NCBI GenBank assembly: GCA_944389065.1
Contig: CALXKZ010000007.1
Location: 62,001 to 126,000, forward strand
Length of the DNA: 64,000 nucleotides
DNA from: an uncultured Spirochaetaceae bacterium
Lineage (GTDB): Bacteria; Spirochaetota; Spirochaetia; Sphaerochaetales; Sphaerochaetaceae
Reading direction: 5' to 3'
Part shown: piece after piece, positions 33,263 to 41,566 of the stretch
Position numbering within the stretch: position 1 is the first letter of the stretch
Layout: every line of letters begins with the position of its first letter
Notes under the pieces: generated by a model
What the model was told of the DNA's origin: nothing
Seen by the model: the letters and a program-made list of their open reading frames with translations, nothing else
Databases searched by the model: none
Translations under genes and position numbers: made by a program

Positions 33263-35026
33263 TTACGGGAGTTCCTTTTCCACGATTCCCTCGTCGATCT
33301 TTGCCTGCTCTTTAGCGATTTCTGCCTTGATCTCCTCTGCAATGTCAGAAAGCAGATATGTCGTAGTCTCGCCTGTTGCCCGGATGCGCACCTCGACCTT
33401 GCCTTCTTTAAGGCTTCTGTTTCCAAGGGTTATACGGAGCGGGATACCGATGAGATCTGCATCAGCGAATTTGACGCCTGCAGATTCTTTCCTGTCATCA
33501 TAGAGCACTTCAATGCCTTTTGATGTTAGTTCATCATAGATGCTGTCTGCGATGGCTGTATCCTTTACAAGTGATACGAGATGCACCTGATAAGGAGCAA
33601 CCGAGACCGGAAGCTTCAGACCACCTTCATCATTGTATTCCTCGGCAAGGCATGCCAGGAGCCTTCCGACTCCTATGCCATATGATCCCATCACGACAGG
33701 AATCTGCTTGCCGCTCTCATCCTGATATGTGCAGTTCATGGCACTGGAGTATCTTGTGCCAAGCTGGAAGATATTCCCGATCTCAACACCCTTGGATGCT
33801 CTCAGAGGTGCTCCGCATACAGGGCACTTCATTCCATCGCGTGCTGATGCTATATCAGCAACAGTGCCTGTATAGTCCCGGCCGAAGTTGGTGTTGAGGT
33901 AATGGAATCCAGCGCCGTTCGCTCCTGCTACGAGATTGTTTGACTTCGCAACGCTATCATCGACAATGCAGATGAAATCACCCTTTGCCCCAATCGGGGA
34001 AGCATATCCAGGAACCATGCCGCAGGCCGTGATCTCCTCTTCGTGTGCTGGGCGTATCGAATTTGCCCTTGCAGCATTCGAGAGCTTTGACTCCTCTACT
34101 TCATAGTCTCCGCGTACAAGCGCTACTATGAGCTTCTCCTCTTCCTCTCCATTCTTGTCATTGATGAAGGTTCCGACCATGAATACGCACTTAGCGGTCT
34201 TCTTTGGATCGATATTGAGATATGCAGCAAGATCCTCAATAGTCTTTGCCTCCGGTGTCGCTACCTTCTCAATAGCCTTCATATCCTCTTCAAGATAGTC
34301 TTTGCTGAACTTCGCAATCTGTCTATTGGCTGTGTATCCGCACTTGTCGCAGAGGATGATTGTATCTTCGCCGATGGGGGATAGATACATATACTCGTGT
34401 GATATCTTCCCTCCCATCATGCCTGAATCTGCACCTACGGCGATTGAAGGAAGTCCACAGCGTGAGAAGATCCTGAAATAAGCCCTGTAGTGATCACGGT
34501 AGATCTTATCAAGCCCTTCCTCATCTCTGTCGAAAGAGTAGGAATCGAGCATCGTGAACTCTCTTACTCTGATGAGTCCCGCTCTTGGTCTTGGATCATC
34601 TCTCCACTTTGTCTGGAGCTGATAGACAAGCAGGGGCAGACGTTTATATGAGTCAATCTCTCCTCTTGCTATGTCAGTAACAGCCTCTTCATGCGTCATG
34701 GCAAGAACCATGTCCCTGTTGTTCCTGTCAGAGAATCTGCCCATTTCCTTATCGATGGAATAGTATCTGCCTGTTTCTTTCCAGATGTCTGCAGGATTGA
34801 CAACGGGCATCTGCATTTCCTCTCCACCGATTGCATTCATCTCTTCTCTGATGATGTTCTCAATCTTCTGCGTAGCCTTGAATCCAAGAGGAAGCAGGGA
34901 GAATATACCTGCACCCATCTGCCTTATATATCCTGCTCTCAGCAGATATTCATATCCTTTTGTATCGGCACCGTTCGGCGCTTCCCTGAGAGTTCTTGAA
35001 AACATTCTGGACATTCTCATAGCCAA
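33263..35026 (-). CDS. proS: prolyl-tRNA synthetase
   Basis: Class II synthetase, long bacterial form (587 residues) with the editing (YbaK-like) insertion between motifs 2 and 3 (about 225-390, including the domain that deacylates Ala-tRNA-Pro). Seen: LLRAGYIRQMGAGIFSLLPL, TKWRDDPRPRAGLIRVREF (motif 2), GVGRLLACLAEEY (motif 3), then the anticodon-binding domain (GIEVLYDDRKESAGVKFADA). A TTG six bases after GGGAGGAG is taken as start; the ATG two codons later is the alternative and alters nothing functional. Its own promoter lies just upstream. Confidence 0.97.
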   Translation of the reverse strand: MAMRMSRMFSRTLREAPNGADTKGYEYLLRAGYIRQMGAGIFSLLPLGFKATQKIENIIREEMNAIGGEEMQMPVVNPADIWKETGRYYSIDKEMGRFSDRNNRDMVLAMTHEEAVTDIARGEIDSYKRLPLLVYQLQTKWRDDPRPRAGLIRVREFTMLDSYSFDRDEEGLDKIYRDHYRAYFRIFSRCGLPSIAVGADSGMMGGKISHEYMYLSPIGEDTIILCDKCGYTANRQIAKFSKDYLEEDMKAIEKVATPEAKTIEDLAAYLNIDPKKTAKCVFMVGTFINDKNGEEEEKLIVALVRGDYEVEESKLSNAARANSIRPAHEEEITACGMVPGYASPIGAKGDFICIVDDSVAKSNNLVAGANGAGFHYLNTNFGRDYTGTVADIASARDGMKCPVCGAPLRASKGVEIGNIFQLGTRYSSAMNCTYQDESGKQIPVVMGSYGIGVGRLLACLAEEYNDEGGLKLPVSVAPYQVHLVSLVKDTAIADSIYDELTSKGIEVLYDDRKESAGVKFADADLIGIPLRITLGNRSLKEGKVEVRIRATGETTTYLLSDIAEEIKAEIAKEQAKIDEGIVEKELP

Positions 35027-35044
35027 TCAATTCTCCTCCCGGTC

Positions 35045-35073
35045 ATTATATTCAGCATATGAAGATAGGACAA
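35045..35073 (-). promoter_or_regulatory. proS promoter
   Basis: On the minus strand TTGTCC, 17 bases, TATAAT. Transcription would start within the ribosome binding site region, leaving a leader of about a dozen bases. Confidence 0.75.
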
Positions 35074-35215
35074 CCTAGGTGATTTCACGGATTTTCGGAA
35101 AATTTTCCATGAAAAGATGTCAGAGACGGGGGTTTAGCGCGTATATATATTAAATACACTTCAGGAGGCGCCTATAGAATAGTCATAACTTCCCATCGTA
35201 CGTTATCTTATACCT

Positions 35216-35239
35216 GAGCCCGGGAAATACCCCGGGCTC
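35216..35239. other. strong GC hairpin between pgi and proS
   Basis: GAGCCCGGG-AAATAC-CCCGGGCTC, a perfect 9-bp GC-rich stem. It is followed by TCTCTT on the plus strand and by no U-tract on the minus strand. It lies beyond the pgi terminator and upstream of the proS promoter. It could end an unrecognised plus-strand RNA or serve as a second stop for pgi; nothing else in this gap is recognisable. Confidence 0.45.
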
Positions 35240-35256
35240 TCTTAAGCTTGGAACTC

Positions 35257-35282
35257 AAAAGAGACCGATGCTTACCGGCCTC
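35257..35282 (-). terminator. terminator after pgi
   Basis: On the minus strand GAGGCCG-GTAAGCAT-CGGTCTC followed by TTTTGAG, ten bases beyond the pgi stop. Confidence 0.65.
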
Positions 35283-35292
35283 AGTCCTATGA

Positions 35293-36873
35293 TTAGATCA
35301 GCAGATCTGCATATGCTTTGAGAAGCTCATCGCCTTCGCATCCTGCAAGGACTTTCTTCGCAAGCACTTTACCGAGCTGGACACCCTCCTGATCAAAGGA
35401 GTTCAGGTTCCAGATGAAGCCTTGGAACATCACTTTGTTCTCATAGTGCGCAAGGAGTGCACCCAGTGCTTCTGGAGTGAGCTTGTCACCATAAATCAGT
35501 GACGATGGTCTGTTTCCATCGAACTCCTTGTTCGTGTTGCTGTCTTCCTTTCCTCTTGCGAAAGCTGCAATCTGCGCTGCAAGGTTCGCATTGAGCTTTG
35601 TCTGGCTCATTGAACCCGCAGTCTCTATATCTTTTCCATACTGGCATTCCCTGAATCCGATGAACTGCAGAGGAATGATATCCGATCCCTGATGGAGAAG
35701 CTGATAGAATGAATGCTGCCCATTGGTTCCCGGCTCTCCGAAGATGACAGGTCCTGTTGGATAATCGATTTTCTCTCCGGATCTGTTTACATGCTTTCCG
35801 TTTGATTCCATGTCCAGCTGCTGGAGATGGGCAGGAAAGCGGGAAAGAGCCTGCGAGTAGGGGAGTATTGCGGTCGATGGATAGCCTAGGACATTTCTGA
35901 GATAGAAACCGATCAGAGCATCCATCAGCGCACCATTCTTCTTTATATCCTTCTCTGTCGAGAGCACATCTTCTTCGTGGGCTCCTGCAAGCAGGCTGCA
36001 GAATGCATCGAAGCCGAATGCAAGCGACAGTACTACACCTCCGACCGCTGATGTTGAGGAGTATCTTCCTCCGATGTAATCATCAATGAAGAAAGATGCA
36101 AGCATCGATTCATCCTTGGCCAGAGGAGATGTTTTGGAGGTGACAGCAACCATATGCTTTGCTGGCTGGTACCCCTTGATGCCCATTGAGCTGAGCGTTT
36201 TCAGCACAAGATCCCTATTCGTGAGTGTCTCCTGGGTTGTTCCGCTTTTCGAGACAAGGATGAAAAGAGTGGTCTCGGGGTCGAGGTCCTCAATTACAGA
36301 GGCTGCATCATCCGGATCGACATTGGAGATGAATCTTCCTTCCAGAGTCTTGATTCCAGCCCCTTCAGCCCAGCCTTTAAGCGCAAGATAGAGAGCTCTC
36401 GGCCCAAGATCTGAACCTCCGATTCCGATCTGGCAGACAGTCTTGAATGCTTTACCGGTAGAACCCTTTATCTCTCCTCTCCGGACTTTTTCTGAGAATT
36501 CCCTGATAGAAGCAAGAACATCTTTATAGAACTGATCTTTGTCCTCACCATCTGCCGCAATTGATGCTCCGAGGACATTTCCCCTTGTGAGATGATGGAG
36601 AACCAGCCTTTTCTCTCCTGTGTTCATCATCGCTCCAGAGAGAATCTCCTTGTATTTATCAACAAGCTGTGCTTCATCTGAAAGTGCCTGGAGAGCATCT
36701 ATGACAGAAGCTGTAACAGGCATTGCGGCCCAGTTGTACTTCAGCCCCCCGCCTAGGGCTATCGATGAGCTTTTTACGCGTTCTGCTGTCAGAATATCCT
36801 TTACAGAAGCTCTTTCTGTTTTTTTCAGTTCAGCGTAGCTGCTGAGCTTTCCAAGATCGTTATAGGTTATCAT
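35293..36873 (-). CDS. pgi: glucose-6-phosphate isomerase
   Basis: Interconverts glucose-6-phosphate and fructose-6-phosphate. The 526-residue protein shows the SIS-fold substrate motifs QIGIGGSDLGPRALYLAL, LILVSKSGTTQET-like FILVSKSGTTQETLTN, the signature GGRYSSTSAVGG, EPGTNGQHSFYQL with catalytic Glu and His, and the C-terminal Lys region EGVQLGKVLA. It is translationally coupled to argR (four-base overlap, GGAGG inside the argR end), an unusual pairing of an amino-acid regulator with a glycolytic enzyme. Confidence 0.96.
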   Translation of the reverse strand: MITYNDLGKLSSYAELKKTERASVKDILTAERVKSSSIALGGGLKYNWAAMPVTASVIDALQALSDEAQLVDKYKEILSGAMMNTGEKRLVLHHLTRGNVLGASIAADGEDKDQFYKDVLASIREFSEKVRRGEIKGSTGKAFKTVCQIGIGGSDLGPRALYLALKGWAEGAGIKTLEGRFISNVDPDDAASVIEDLDPETTLFILVSKSGTTQETLTNRDLVLKTLSSMGIKGYQPAKHMVAVTSKTSPLAKDESMLASFFIDDYIGGRYSSTSAVGGVVLSLAFGFDAFCSLLAGAHEEDVLSTEKDIKKNGALMDALIGFYLRNVLGYPSTAILPYSQALSRFPAHLQQLDMESNGKHVNRSGEKIDYPTGPVIFGEPGTNGQHSFYQLLHQGSDIIPLQFIGFRECQYGKDIETAGSMSQTKLNANLAAQIAAFARGKEDSNTNKEFDGNRPSSLIYGDKLTPEALGALLAHYENKVMFQGFIWNLNSFDQEGVQLGKVLAKKVLAGCEGDELLKAYADLLI

Positions 36874-37340
36874 TCCTTCACCTCCGGGATACGTGAATTG
36901 AAGCTTTCGAGAAGGTCTTCCTTTGTCATTCCTTCCCTGAGTATGACGAAAATCGTATCATCTCCCGCAACAGTTCCAAGAATCTCTGGCAGAGCAAGGA
37001 CATCAAGAGCGAAGCCCACACTGTTTGCATGTCCTGGTCTTGTCTTGATGACTCCGAAGTTCCCAGAGAACTCAATGGAGATTATACCTCTTCTCACATC
37101 CTGTATGTAGCTTTTCTCTGATTCGCTTACAAGATCGCTTTCAGGAAGCGTGTAGTAGTAGCCTGACCATCCATCGGATATCTTTCCTACCTTCAGCATC
37201 TTGAGGTCCCTTGAGAGCGTGGCCTGTGTTACGTTGTATCCTTCATTCTTCAGAAGCTCAAGAAGAGTGTCCTGATTATCGATCCTGTTGTTGCGGATCA
37301 GCTCCTTTACGACAGAGAGTCTGTTGTGACGTTCCTTCAT
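36870..37340 (-). CDS. argR: arginine repressor ArgR
   Basis: Hexameric arginine-responsive repressor, 156 residues. The N-terminal winged helix (IDNQDTLLELLKNEGYNVTQ, ATLSRDLKMLKV) carries the SRDL recognition region, and the C-terminal oligomerisation and arginine-binding domain has the GTVAGDDTIFVI motif with the paired Asp residues. The start MKERHNRLSVV has GGAGG four bases upstream; an in-frame start 13 codons earlier would cover the palindromic operator. It sits in one operon with pgi. No arginine biosynthesis genes are in view, but carAB has matching boxes. Confidence 0.95.
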   Translation of the reverse strand: MKERHNRLSVVKELIRNNRIDNQDTLLELLKNEGYNVTQATLSRDLKMLKVGKISDGWSGYYYTLPESDLVSESEKSYIQDVRRGIISIEFSGNFGVIKTRPGHANSVGFALDVLALPEILGTVAGDDTIFVILREGMTKEDLLESFNSRIPEVKE

Positions 37341-37353
37341 TAGTCCTCCAGAA

Positions 37354-37388
37354 TGCATACTTATGCAGTTCTTATGCAATTTTAACTT
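37354..37388. promoter_or_regulatory. ArgR-type boxes before argR
   Basis: TGCATACTTATGCA (37354-37367) is palindromic in both 6-base arms. A weaker site with a TGCA half, TGCAATTTTAACTT (37375-37388), is centred 21 bases away, the spacing of adjacent ARG boxes in E. coli. It lies 14 bases before the argR start, fitting autoregulation. Confidence 0.6.
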
Positions 37389-37446
37389 GAAGAAGAGAGT
37401 GATGCAACTGCTGGAAATATGATATCTTTAGTCAAGGAGACTGAAA

Positions 37447-37998
37447 ATGGCCGTACTTTATATCATCATAGCATTTGCAATTATCATCGCCATATGGGCG
37501 ATTGCTGTATACAACAGTCTTATCAGGCTCAGAAACAAAGCCGATGAAGCAGAAGCCGGTGTCGACGCCCATCTGAAGCAGCGTTATGATCTTGTCCCGA
37601 ATCTTGTTGAAACGGTCAAGGGCTATGCATCTCATGAGAAGAGCACGCTTGATGCTGTCATTGAAGCAAGAAGCAGGGCTGTAGAAGCGAAATCACTGCA
37701 GGATAGGGTTAAAGCGGAAGAGGGCCTTACAGTTGCTCTTAACCGGCTTTTCGCTCTGGCAGAGAGCTATCCGGATCTCAAGGCGAATCAGAATTTCGCA
37801 AATCTGCAGAATGAGCTATCTGGCATAGAAGAGGGAATACTCAATGCGCGGAAGTATTACAATGCGGTTGCACGGACATACAATGATAAGATGATGGTAT
37901 TCCCATCCTCTGTGATCGCATCAGCATTCCGCTTTGATAAGAGAGAATATATTGAAGCAGACGATGCTGAGAGGACCCGGGTTGATGTCAGGTTCTAG
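37447..37998 (+). CDS. lemA: LemA family protein
   Basis: Membrane-anchored coiled-coil protein of unknown precise role. An N-terminal transmembrane segment (about 3-22, LYIIIAFAIIIAIWAIAVY) is followed by the conserved YNSLIRLRNKADEAEAGVD, HLKQRYDLVPNLVETVKGYA and EGILNARKYYNAVARTYN, FPSSVIASAF. Length 183 is typical. It overlaps the DUF2207 gene by 14 bases. LemA with DUF2207 or TPM-domain proteins is a recurring pair linked to the cell envelope. Confidence 0.95.
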   Translation: MAVLYIIIAFAIIIAIWAIAVYNSLIRLRNKADEAEAGVDAHLKQRYDLVPNLVETVKGYASHEKSTLDAVIEARSRAVEAKSLQDRVKAEEGLTVALNRLFALAESYPDLKANQNFANLQNELSGIEEGILNARKYYNAVARTYNDKMMVFPSSVIASAFRFDKREYIEADDAERTRVDVRF

Positions 37999-39811
37999 AA
38001 AGATTGCTGCAATCCTCTTTATCGTTTTTGCCTCTTTTTCCTCTTTGCATGCCGCGGCGTTCTCGGTTGAGGATTACTCAATTGATATATCAGTGGATGC
38101 TTCGAAGAGGCTATCTGTGGATGAGGATATCAATCTGTATTTCAACTCACCTTCCCATGGTCTGATACGGGATATCCAGTATGAATTTGATCGCATGCGC
38201 ATAAAAGTCGGCGATGTGCATGGTGCCGATATTGCCAATACTGAGAGGAATGGTGGATTTCTCAGTATTATCATGGGGGATCCTGACCGTTATATAACCG
38301 GTCCTGCCCAGTTCAGCTTTGGCTATACGCTGCAGTACCCTGCGGATGGATATGATGATTATGATGAATTGTATTACAATATCGTCTCTCCGGGATACTG
38401 GGATTGCAATATGGATACTGTCTCATTCTCTGCCTCATTCCCTGCCCCGATTGATAAGGATATGGTATGGGTGACCTATGGTCCTTATGGGTCAGCAGCA
38501 GGCCTTCCGTTCAGCATTTCCGAAGATGGGCTGACAATATATGGAAGATATTCATCGCTTCCCGCCGGATATGGTATAACGCTTCGCGTTGAGATGGATG
38601 AAGGCTATTTCTATCTTGCTAAGCCCCAGGCCGATGGATCTGTGTTCATATATGCAGCTATTGGGATCATTGCTGCAGCGGCGATTCTTTCATTTGCCGT
38701 TTATTTCCTGAGAGGCAGGGATGAAAAGCCCGTGATTCCTGTGCGATTCACTCCTCCTGAAGGCTTTTCACCTATGGATACGCATTATCTTATTGAAGGA
38801 AGCATTGATAGCACATCAATTGCCGCTATGCTGATTTACTGGGCTGACAGAGGGTATGTCTCAATAAATGATGATGGCTCTTCTTTTTCATTTGATAAGC
38901 TGAAGGATATTGATGATGGTGTACAGGAAAGCGAGAAAGCGCTTTTCAGGTCGTTATTTGCAGGAGACAGGGCAGATGCGGACACTCTGAGGACTGAGGG
39001 TTTTCCTTCTAAGCTTCGGAGAGATGTTCTTCCGTTGATAGTACAGAGATTTTCAGGAGAGCATGCTATCGAAGAGCCTGCAGCACTGAAACTTAGGAGA
39101 ATCATACTTGCTGTTATCCTCATAGCCGCTCTTCTTTCAGGATCTCTTCTTGGAATATCTGCAATGCCTGAGCTTCTTCCATTCGGGCTGATCCCATCAT
39201 TCATGGCATATATGGTACTGCGTACAGCGTCAGTCAGGATTGCCAGATCGGGCAAGCTCCGGATTTCAATGTTATTGCCATTTGTGCTCTTCCTTGTATT
39301 CATAACAGTCTTCATGCTTACCGCTATAGTCTCAGAAAGCCGGTCCGGAATCGCAGGTCCTGCTGTAGTGGCATTCATGGTTCTGCTTTCTCTGTCCATG
39401 TTTTCAGCTGCGCATATCTCCAGAAAGAGCCGCTATGGCAATGAAAGACTGGCTGAGGCGCTGGGGTATAAGGAATTCATAGATAAGGTGGAGAAGGACA
39501 GGATAAAGGAGCTTTCGGAGGAAGATCCGGAGTATTTCTATCATGTGCTGCCATATGCGATGGTATTCGGACTTGCTGATGCCTGGGCTGGTAAATTCCG
39601 CGATATTCCGATAAAAGAGGCTTCATGGTACTGTTCTCCATATCCATTTGATCCTTTTGTGTATTCATCATTCGGAAGGCGCTGGCATGATGACTACGTC
39701 CGGCATATCGATCCTCCGGGGAATACCGGGAAGGGAGGGGCTAGGACTTTCTCCGGCTCTTCTGGCTTTTCCGGAGGAGGCTTCTCCGGAGGCGGAGGTA
39801 GAAGCTGGTGA
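37985..39811 (+). CDS. DUF2207 membrane protein with Gly-rich tail
   Basis: Predicted membrane protein of 608 residues. It has a signal peptide (SGSRKIAAILFIVFASFSSL), an extracytoplasmic DUF2207 beta domain (about 25-220), a transmembrane helix near 235 (AAIGIIAAAAILSFAVYFLR), and a cytoplasmic winged-helix-like segment. A cluster of hydrophobic helices lies between about 375 and 480, and the tail reads GFSGGGFSGGGGRSW, as in TPM/DUF2207 proteins. The start at 37985 is the one that yields a signal peptide directly; an earlier frame start lies within lemA. It probably works with LemA in the envelope; the function is unknown. Confidence 0.88.
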   Translation: MSGSRKIAAILFIVFASFSSLHAAAFSVEDYSIDISVDASKRLSVDEDINLYFNSPSHGLIRDIQYEFDRMRIKVGDVHGADIANTERNGGFLSIIMGDPDRYITGPAQFSFGYTLQYPADGYDDYDELYYNIVSPGYWDCNMDTVSFSASFPAPIDKDMVWVTYGPYGSAAGLPFSISEDGLTIYGRYSSLPAGYGITLRVEMDEGYFYLAKPQADGSVFIYAAIGIIAAAAILSFAVYFLRGRDEKPVIPVRFTPPEGFSPMDTHYLIEGSIDSTSIAAMLIYWADRGYVSINDDGSSFSFDKLKDIDDGVQESEKALFRSLFAGDRADADTLRTEGFPSKLRRDVLPLIVQRFSGEHAIEEPAALKLRRIILAVILIAALLSGSLLGISAMPELLPFGLIPSFMAYMVLRTASVRIARSGKLRISMLLPFVLFLVFITVFMLTAIVSESRSGIAGPAVVAFMVLLSLSMFSAAHISRKSRYGNERLAEALGYKEFIDKVEKDRIKELSEEDPEYFYHVLPYAMVFGLADAWAGKFRDIPIKEASWYCSPYPFDPFVYSSFGRRWHDDYVRHIDPPGNTGKGGARTFSGSSGFSGGGFSGGGGRSW

Positions 39812-40404
39812 ACGATATTATCTGGCTTCTTGTCTCATTTTTGTATGTTCTTGCAGTTCTTCTTTCTGCATTCTTCATGGAAAGAAAGGGAATTGCTTCC
39901 ATATTCATACGCAAGACTGTCCATATCCTTGTCTCTTTGTGGATATTCATCATGGCGTATGGCCTGGAATCGTCTGCTGCCCGGCTTGCAGGTCCTGCTC
40001 TGTTCACTGTTCTCAACTATGTCTTCTATATCCATAATGGCAGGATAGGCGCTGGTATTGTCTTCTATCCATTATCGATTGCGCTTATGATCATATTGAT
40101 GCAGATAGGGATCCTTTCTTCTGGAGCGGTGGTTGCGGGTACTCTTGCTATGGGACTGGGGGATGGTGCTGCTGCTATCATAGGGACGCTTCTTGGAAAG
40201 ACGCGGAAAAGCATTGAGGGATCAGTAGCCATGTATGTTGTTGTTTTCAATGCTGTGCTGGCAGTGTCCGGCATTGGGATAGGTCCGAGTGCAGTTGTTG
40301 CCCTTGCTGCAGCAGGAGCGGAGCGTATCTCTCCTTCTGCTTTTGATAACCTGACCGTGCCGCTGATAACCGCAGGGGCTGTGGAGGTCATATGCGCTCT
40401 CTGA
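39808..40404 (+). CDS. dolichol/phytol kinase-like integral membrane protein (VTE5-like)
   Basis: Polytopic membrane protein of 198 residues resembling CTP-dependent prenol kinases (VTE5, SEC59, CdsA relatives), which phosphorylate phytol, farnesol or dolichol. Motifs seen: RKTVHILVSLWIF early, MGLGDGAAAIIG, GKTRKSIEGSVAMYVVV (CTP-binding type), and DNLTVPL at the end. About six or seven hydrophobic segments. It starts at GTG overlapping the DUF2207 stop and overlaps the DUF92 gene by 13 bases, so the two membrane proteins are made together. Confidence 0.82.
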   Translation: MNDIIWLLVSFLYVLAVLLSAFFMERKGIASIFIRKTVHILVSLWIFIMAYGLESSAARLAGPALFTVLNYVFYIHNGRIGAGIVFYPLSIALMIILMQIGILSSGAVVAGTLAMGLGDGAAAIIGTLLGKTRKSIEGSVAMYVVVFNAVLAVSGIGIGPSAVVALAAAGAERISPSAFDNLTVPLITAGAVEVICAL

Positions 40405-41216
40405 CGTCGATTCTTGATGGTATTTTCTTTGGCCTTCCTTTTTATCTCAGGGTGCTGATAATCATCCTTTTCCTTACAGCTTCCGCCATCTTCTCATACC
40501 GCAGACGGTTTCTGACTGTGTCGGGAGTGTTCACTTCAGCTGTACTTGGCTTTATAGTGTTCTTCATCGGCGGGGTATCCGGAACTGTTATATTCCTGTT
40601 CTTCTTCATCTCAGCTTCCATGCTTTCCCGGCTTTCTGATGGAAAGAATGCAGTTGCGGAGAAGACAGGGCGGAGGGATATGATGCAGGTCATTGCCAAT
40701 GGTGTGCCTGCAGCTATGATGCTGGTTCTCTATGGAATATCGCATAATGCATTGTTCATCGGAGCTTTTGCCGCAGTGATTGCAGAAGCTGAAGCTGATA
40801 CAGCCGCGTCTTCAATCGGCATGCTGTCATTGAAGCCTCCTGTCTCAGTGGTGACATTCACCCCAGTCCCTCCAGGCCTTTCCGGGGGAGTCACTGTGCT
40901 GGGCACGATATCCGCACTTGTATTCTCATTTCTGATTTCAATCCTCTATATGGGGACTCTCGGATGCGGATTCCAGGAGCTGCTTGCCGTTGCCTCTGCT
41001 GGATTCCTGGGCGCTTTATTCGATTCGTTTCTTGGAGCGACCGTCCAGGTGCATTATAGGAAAGAAGATGGCTCTCTTACTGAGAAGAGATATGCTGGGG
41101 GAAAGACACTCGAACGATCGAGAGGCATCCCTTTCATTGATAATGATATGGTGAATCTTCTCTCTGGTCTGTTCTCGGCAGCCGTATTCATGTCTATATC
41201 GATGATTCTTCAGTAA
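40392..41216 (+). CDS. DUF92 / TMEM19-family protein (prenyl-phosphate kinase VTE6-like)
   Basis: Polytopic membrane protein of 274 residues of the DUF92 family. The plant and cyanobacterial member VTE6 turns phytyl phosphate into phytyl diphosphate. Family motifs: VIANGVPA, AEAEADTAASSIGML, LSGGVTVLGT, GFLGALFDSFLGATVQ, and the terminal DNDMVNLLSG. About seven hydrophobic segments. Overlap with the VTE5-like gene makes a two-step prenol to prenyl diphosphate module plausible. The substrate (farnesol, geranylgeraniol or undecaprenol) is not evident. Confidence 0.85.
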   Translation: MRSLTSILDGIFFGLPFYLRVLIIILFLTASAIFSYRRRFLTVSGVFTSAVLGFIVFFIGGVSGTVIFLFFFISASMLSRLSDGKNAVAEKTGRRDMMQVIANGVPAAMMLVLYGISHNALFIGAFAAVIAEAEADTAASSIGMLSLKPPVSVVTFTPVPPGLSGGVTVLGTISALVFSFLISILYMGTLGCGFQELLAVASAGFLGALFDSFLGATVQVHYRKEDGSLTEKRYAGGKTLERSRGIPFIDNDMVNLLSGLFSAAVFMSISMILQ

Positions 41217-41337
41217 GTACCATCTACCGAAGGCTTCTGTTTTCCACTGATTGTTTCTGATATTTATCCCTGATTCTGCAATCTCTGATTGGCAGAAATA
41301 GCCAGCTACGGCGTTATATGAGTATATGGGGATTTGA

Positions 41338-41366
41338 TTGACACCATATATATATTGTATTAATCT
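41338..41366 (+). promoter_or_regulatory. candidate hicAB promoter
   Basis: TTGACA (41338-41343), a 17-base spacer and the weak -10 TAATCT. The spacer is an alternating AT run (ATATATATAT) that could also form part of an operator for the HTH-carrying antitoxin. Confidence 0.45.
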
Positions 41367-41380
41367 GAGAGGTATCATAA

Positions 41381-41566
41381 ATGCCAGTTACTGGTAAAGA
41401 ACTGATCAGAGAACTCATGAGAGCTGGATTTGCTGTAAAGAGGGTTTCCGGATCTCACTTTGTGCTTGAACGGGATGAGGTTGTGGTTGTTGTTCCTTGT
41501 CACAATTCTGATCTTCCCAAAGGAACGGAAATGGCAATAAGAAAGAAGACCGGAGTTTATCGATGA
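41381..41566 (+). CDS. hicA: HicA-type toxin (mRNA interferase)
   Basis: Small dsRBD-fold RNase toxin of 61 residues. It has the family pattern TGKELIRELMRAGFAVKRV, then SGSHFVL with the catalytic His, and VVVPCHNSDLPKGTEMAI. GAGAGG lies upstream of the ATG. The stop overlaps the antitoxin start (ATGA), the usual hicAB arrangement. Confidence 0.92.
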   Translation: MPVTGKELIRELMRAGFAVKRVSGSHFVLERDEVVVVVPCHNSDLPKGTEMAIRKKTGVYR

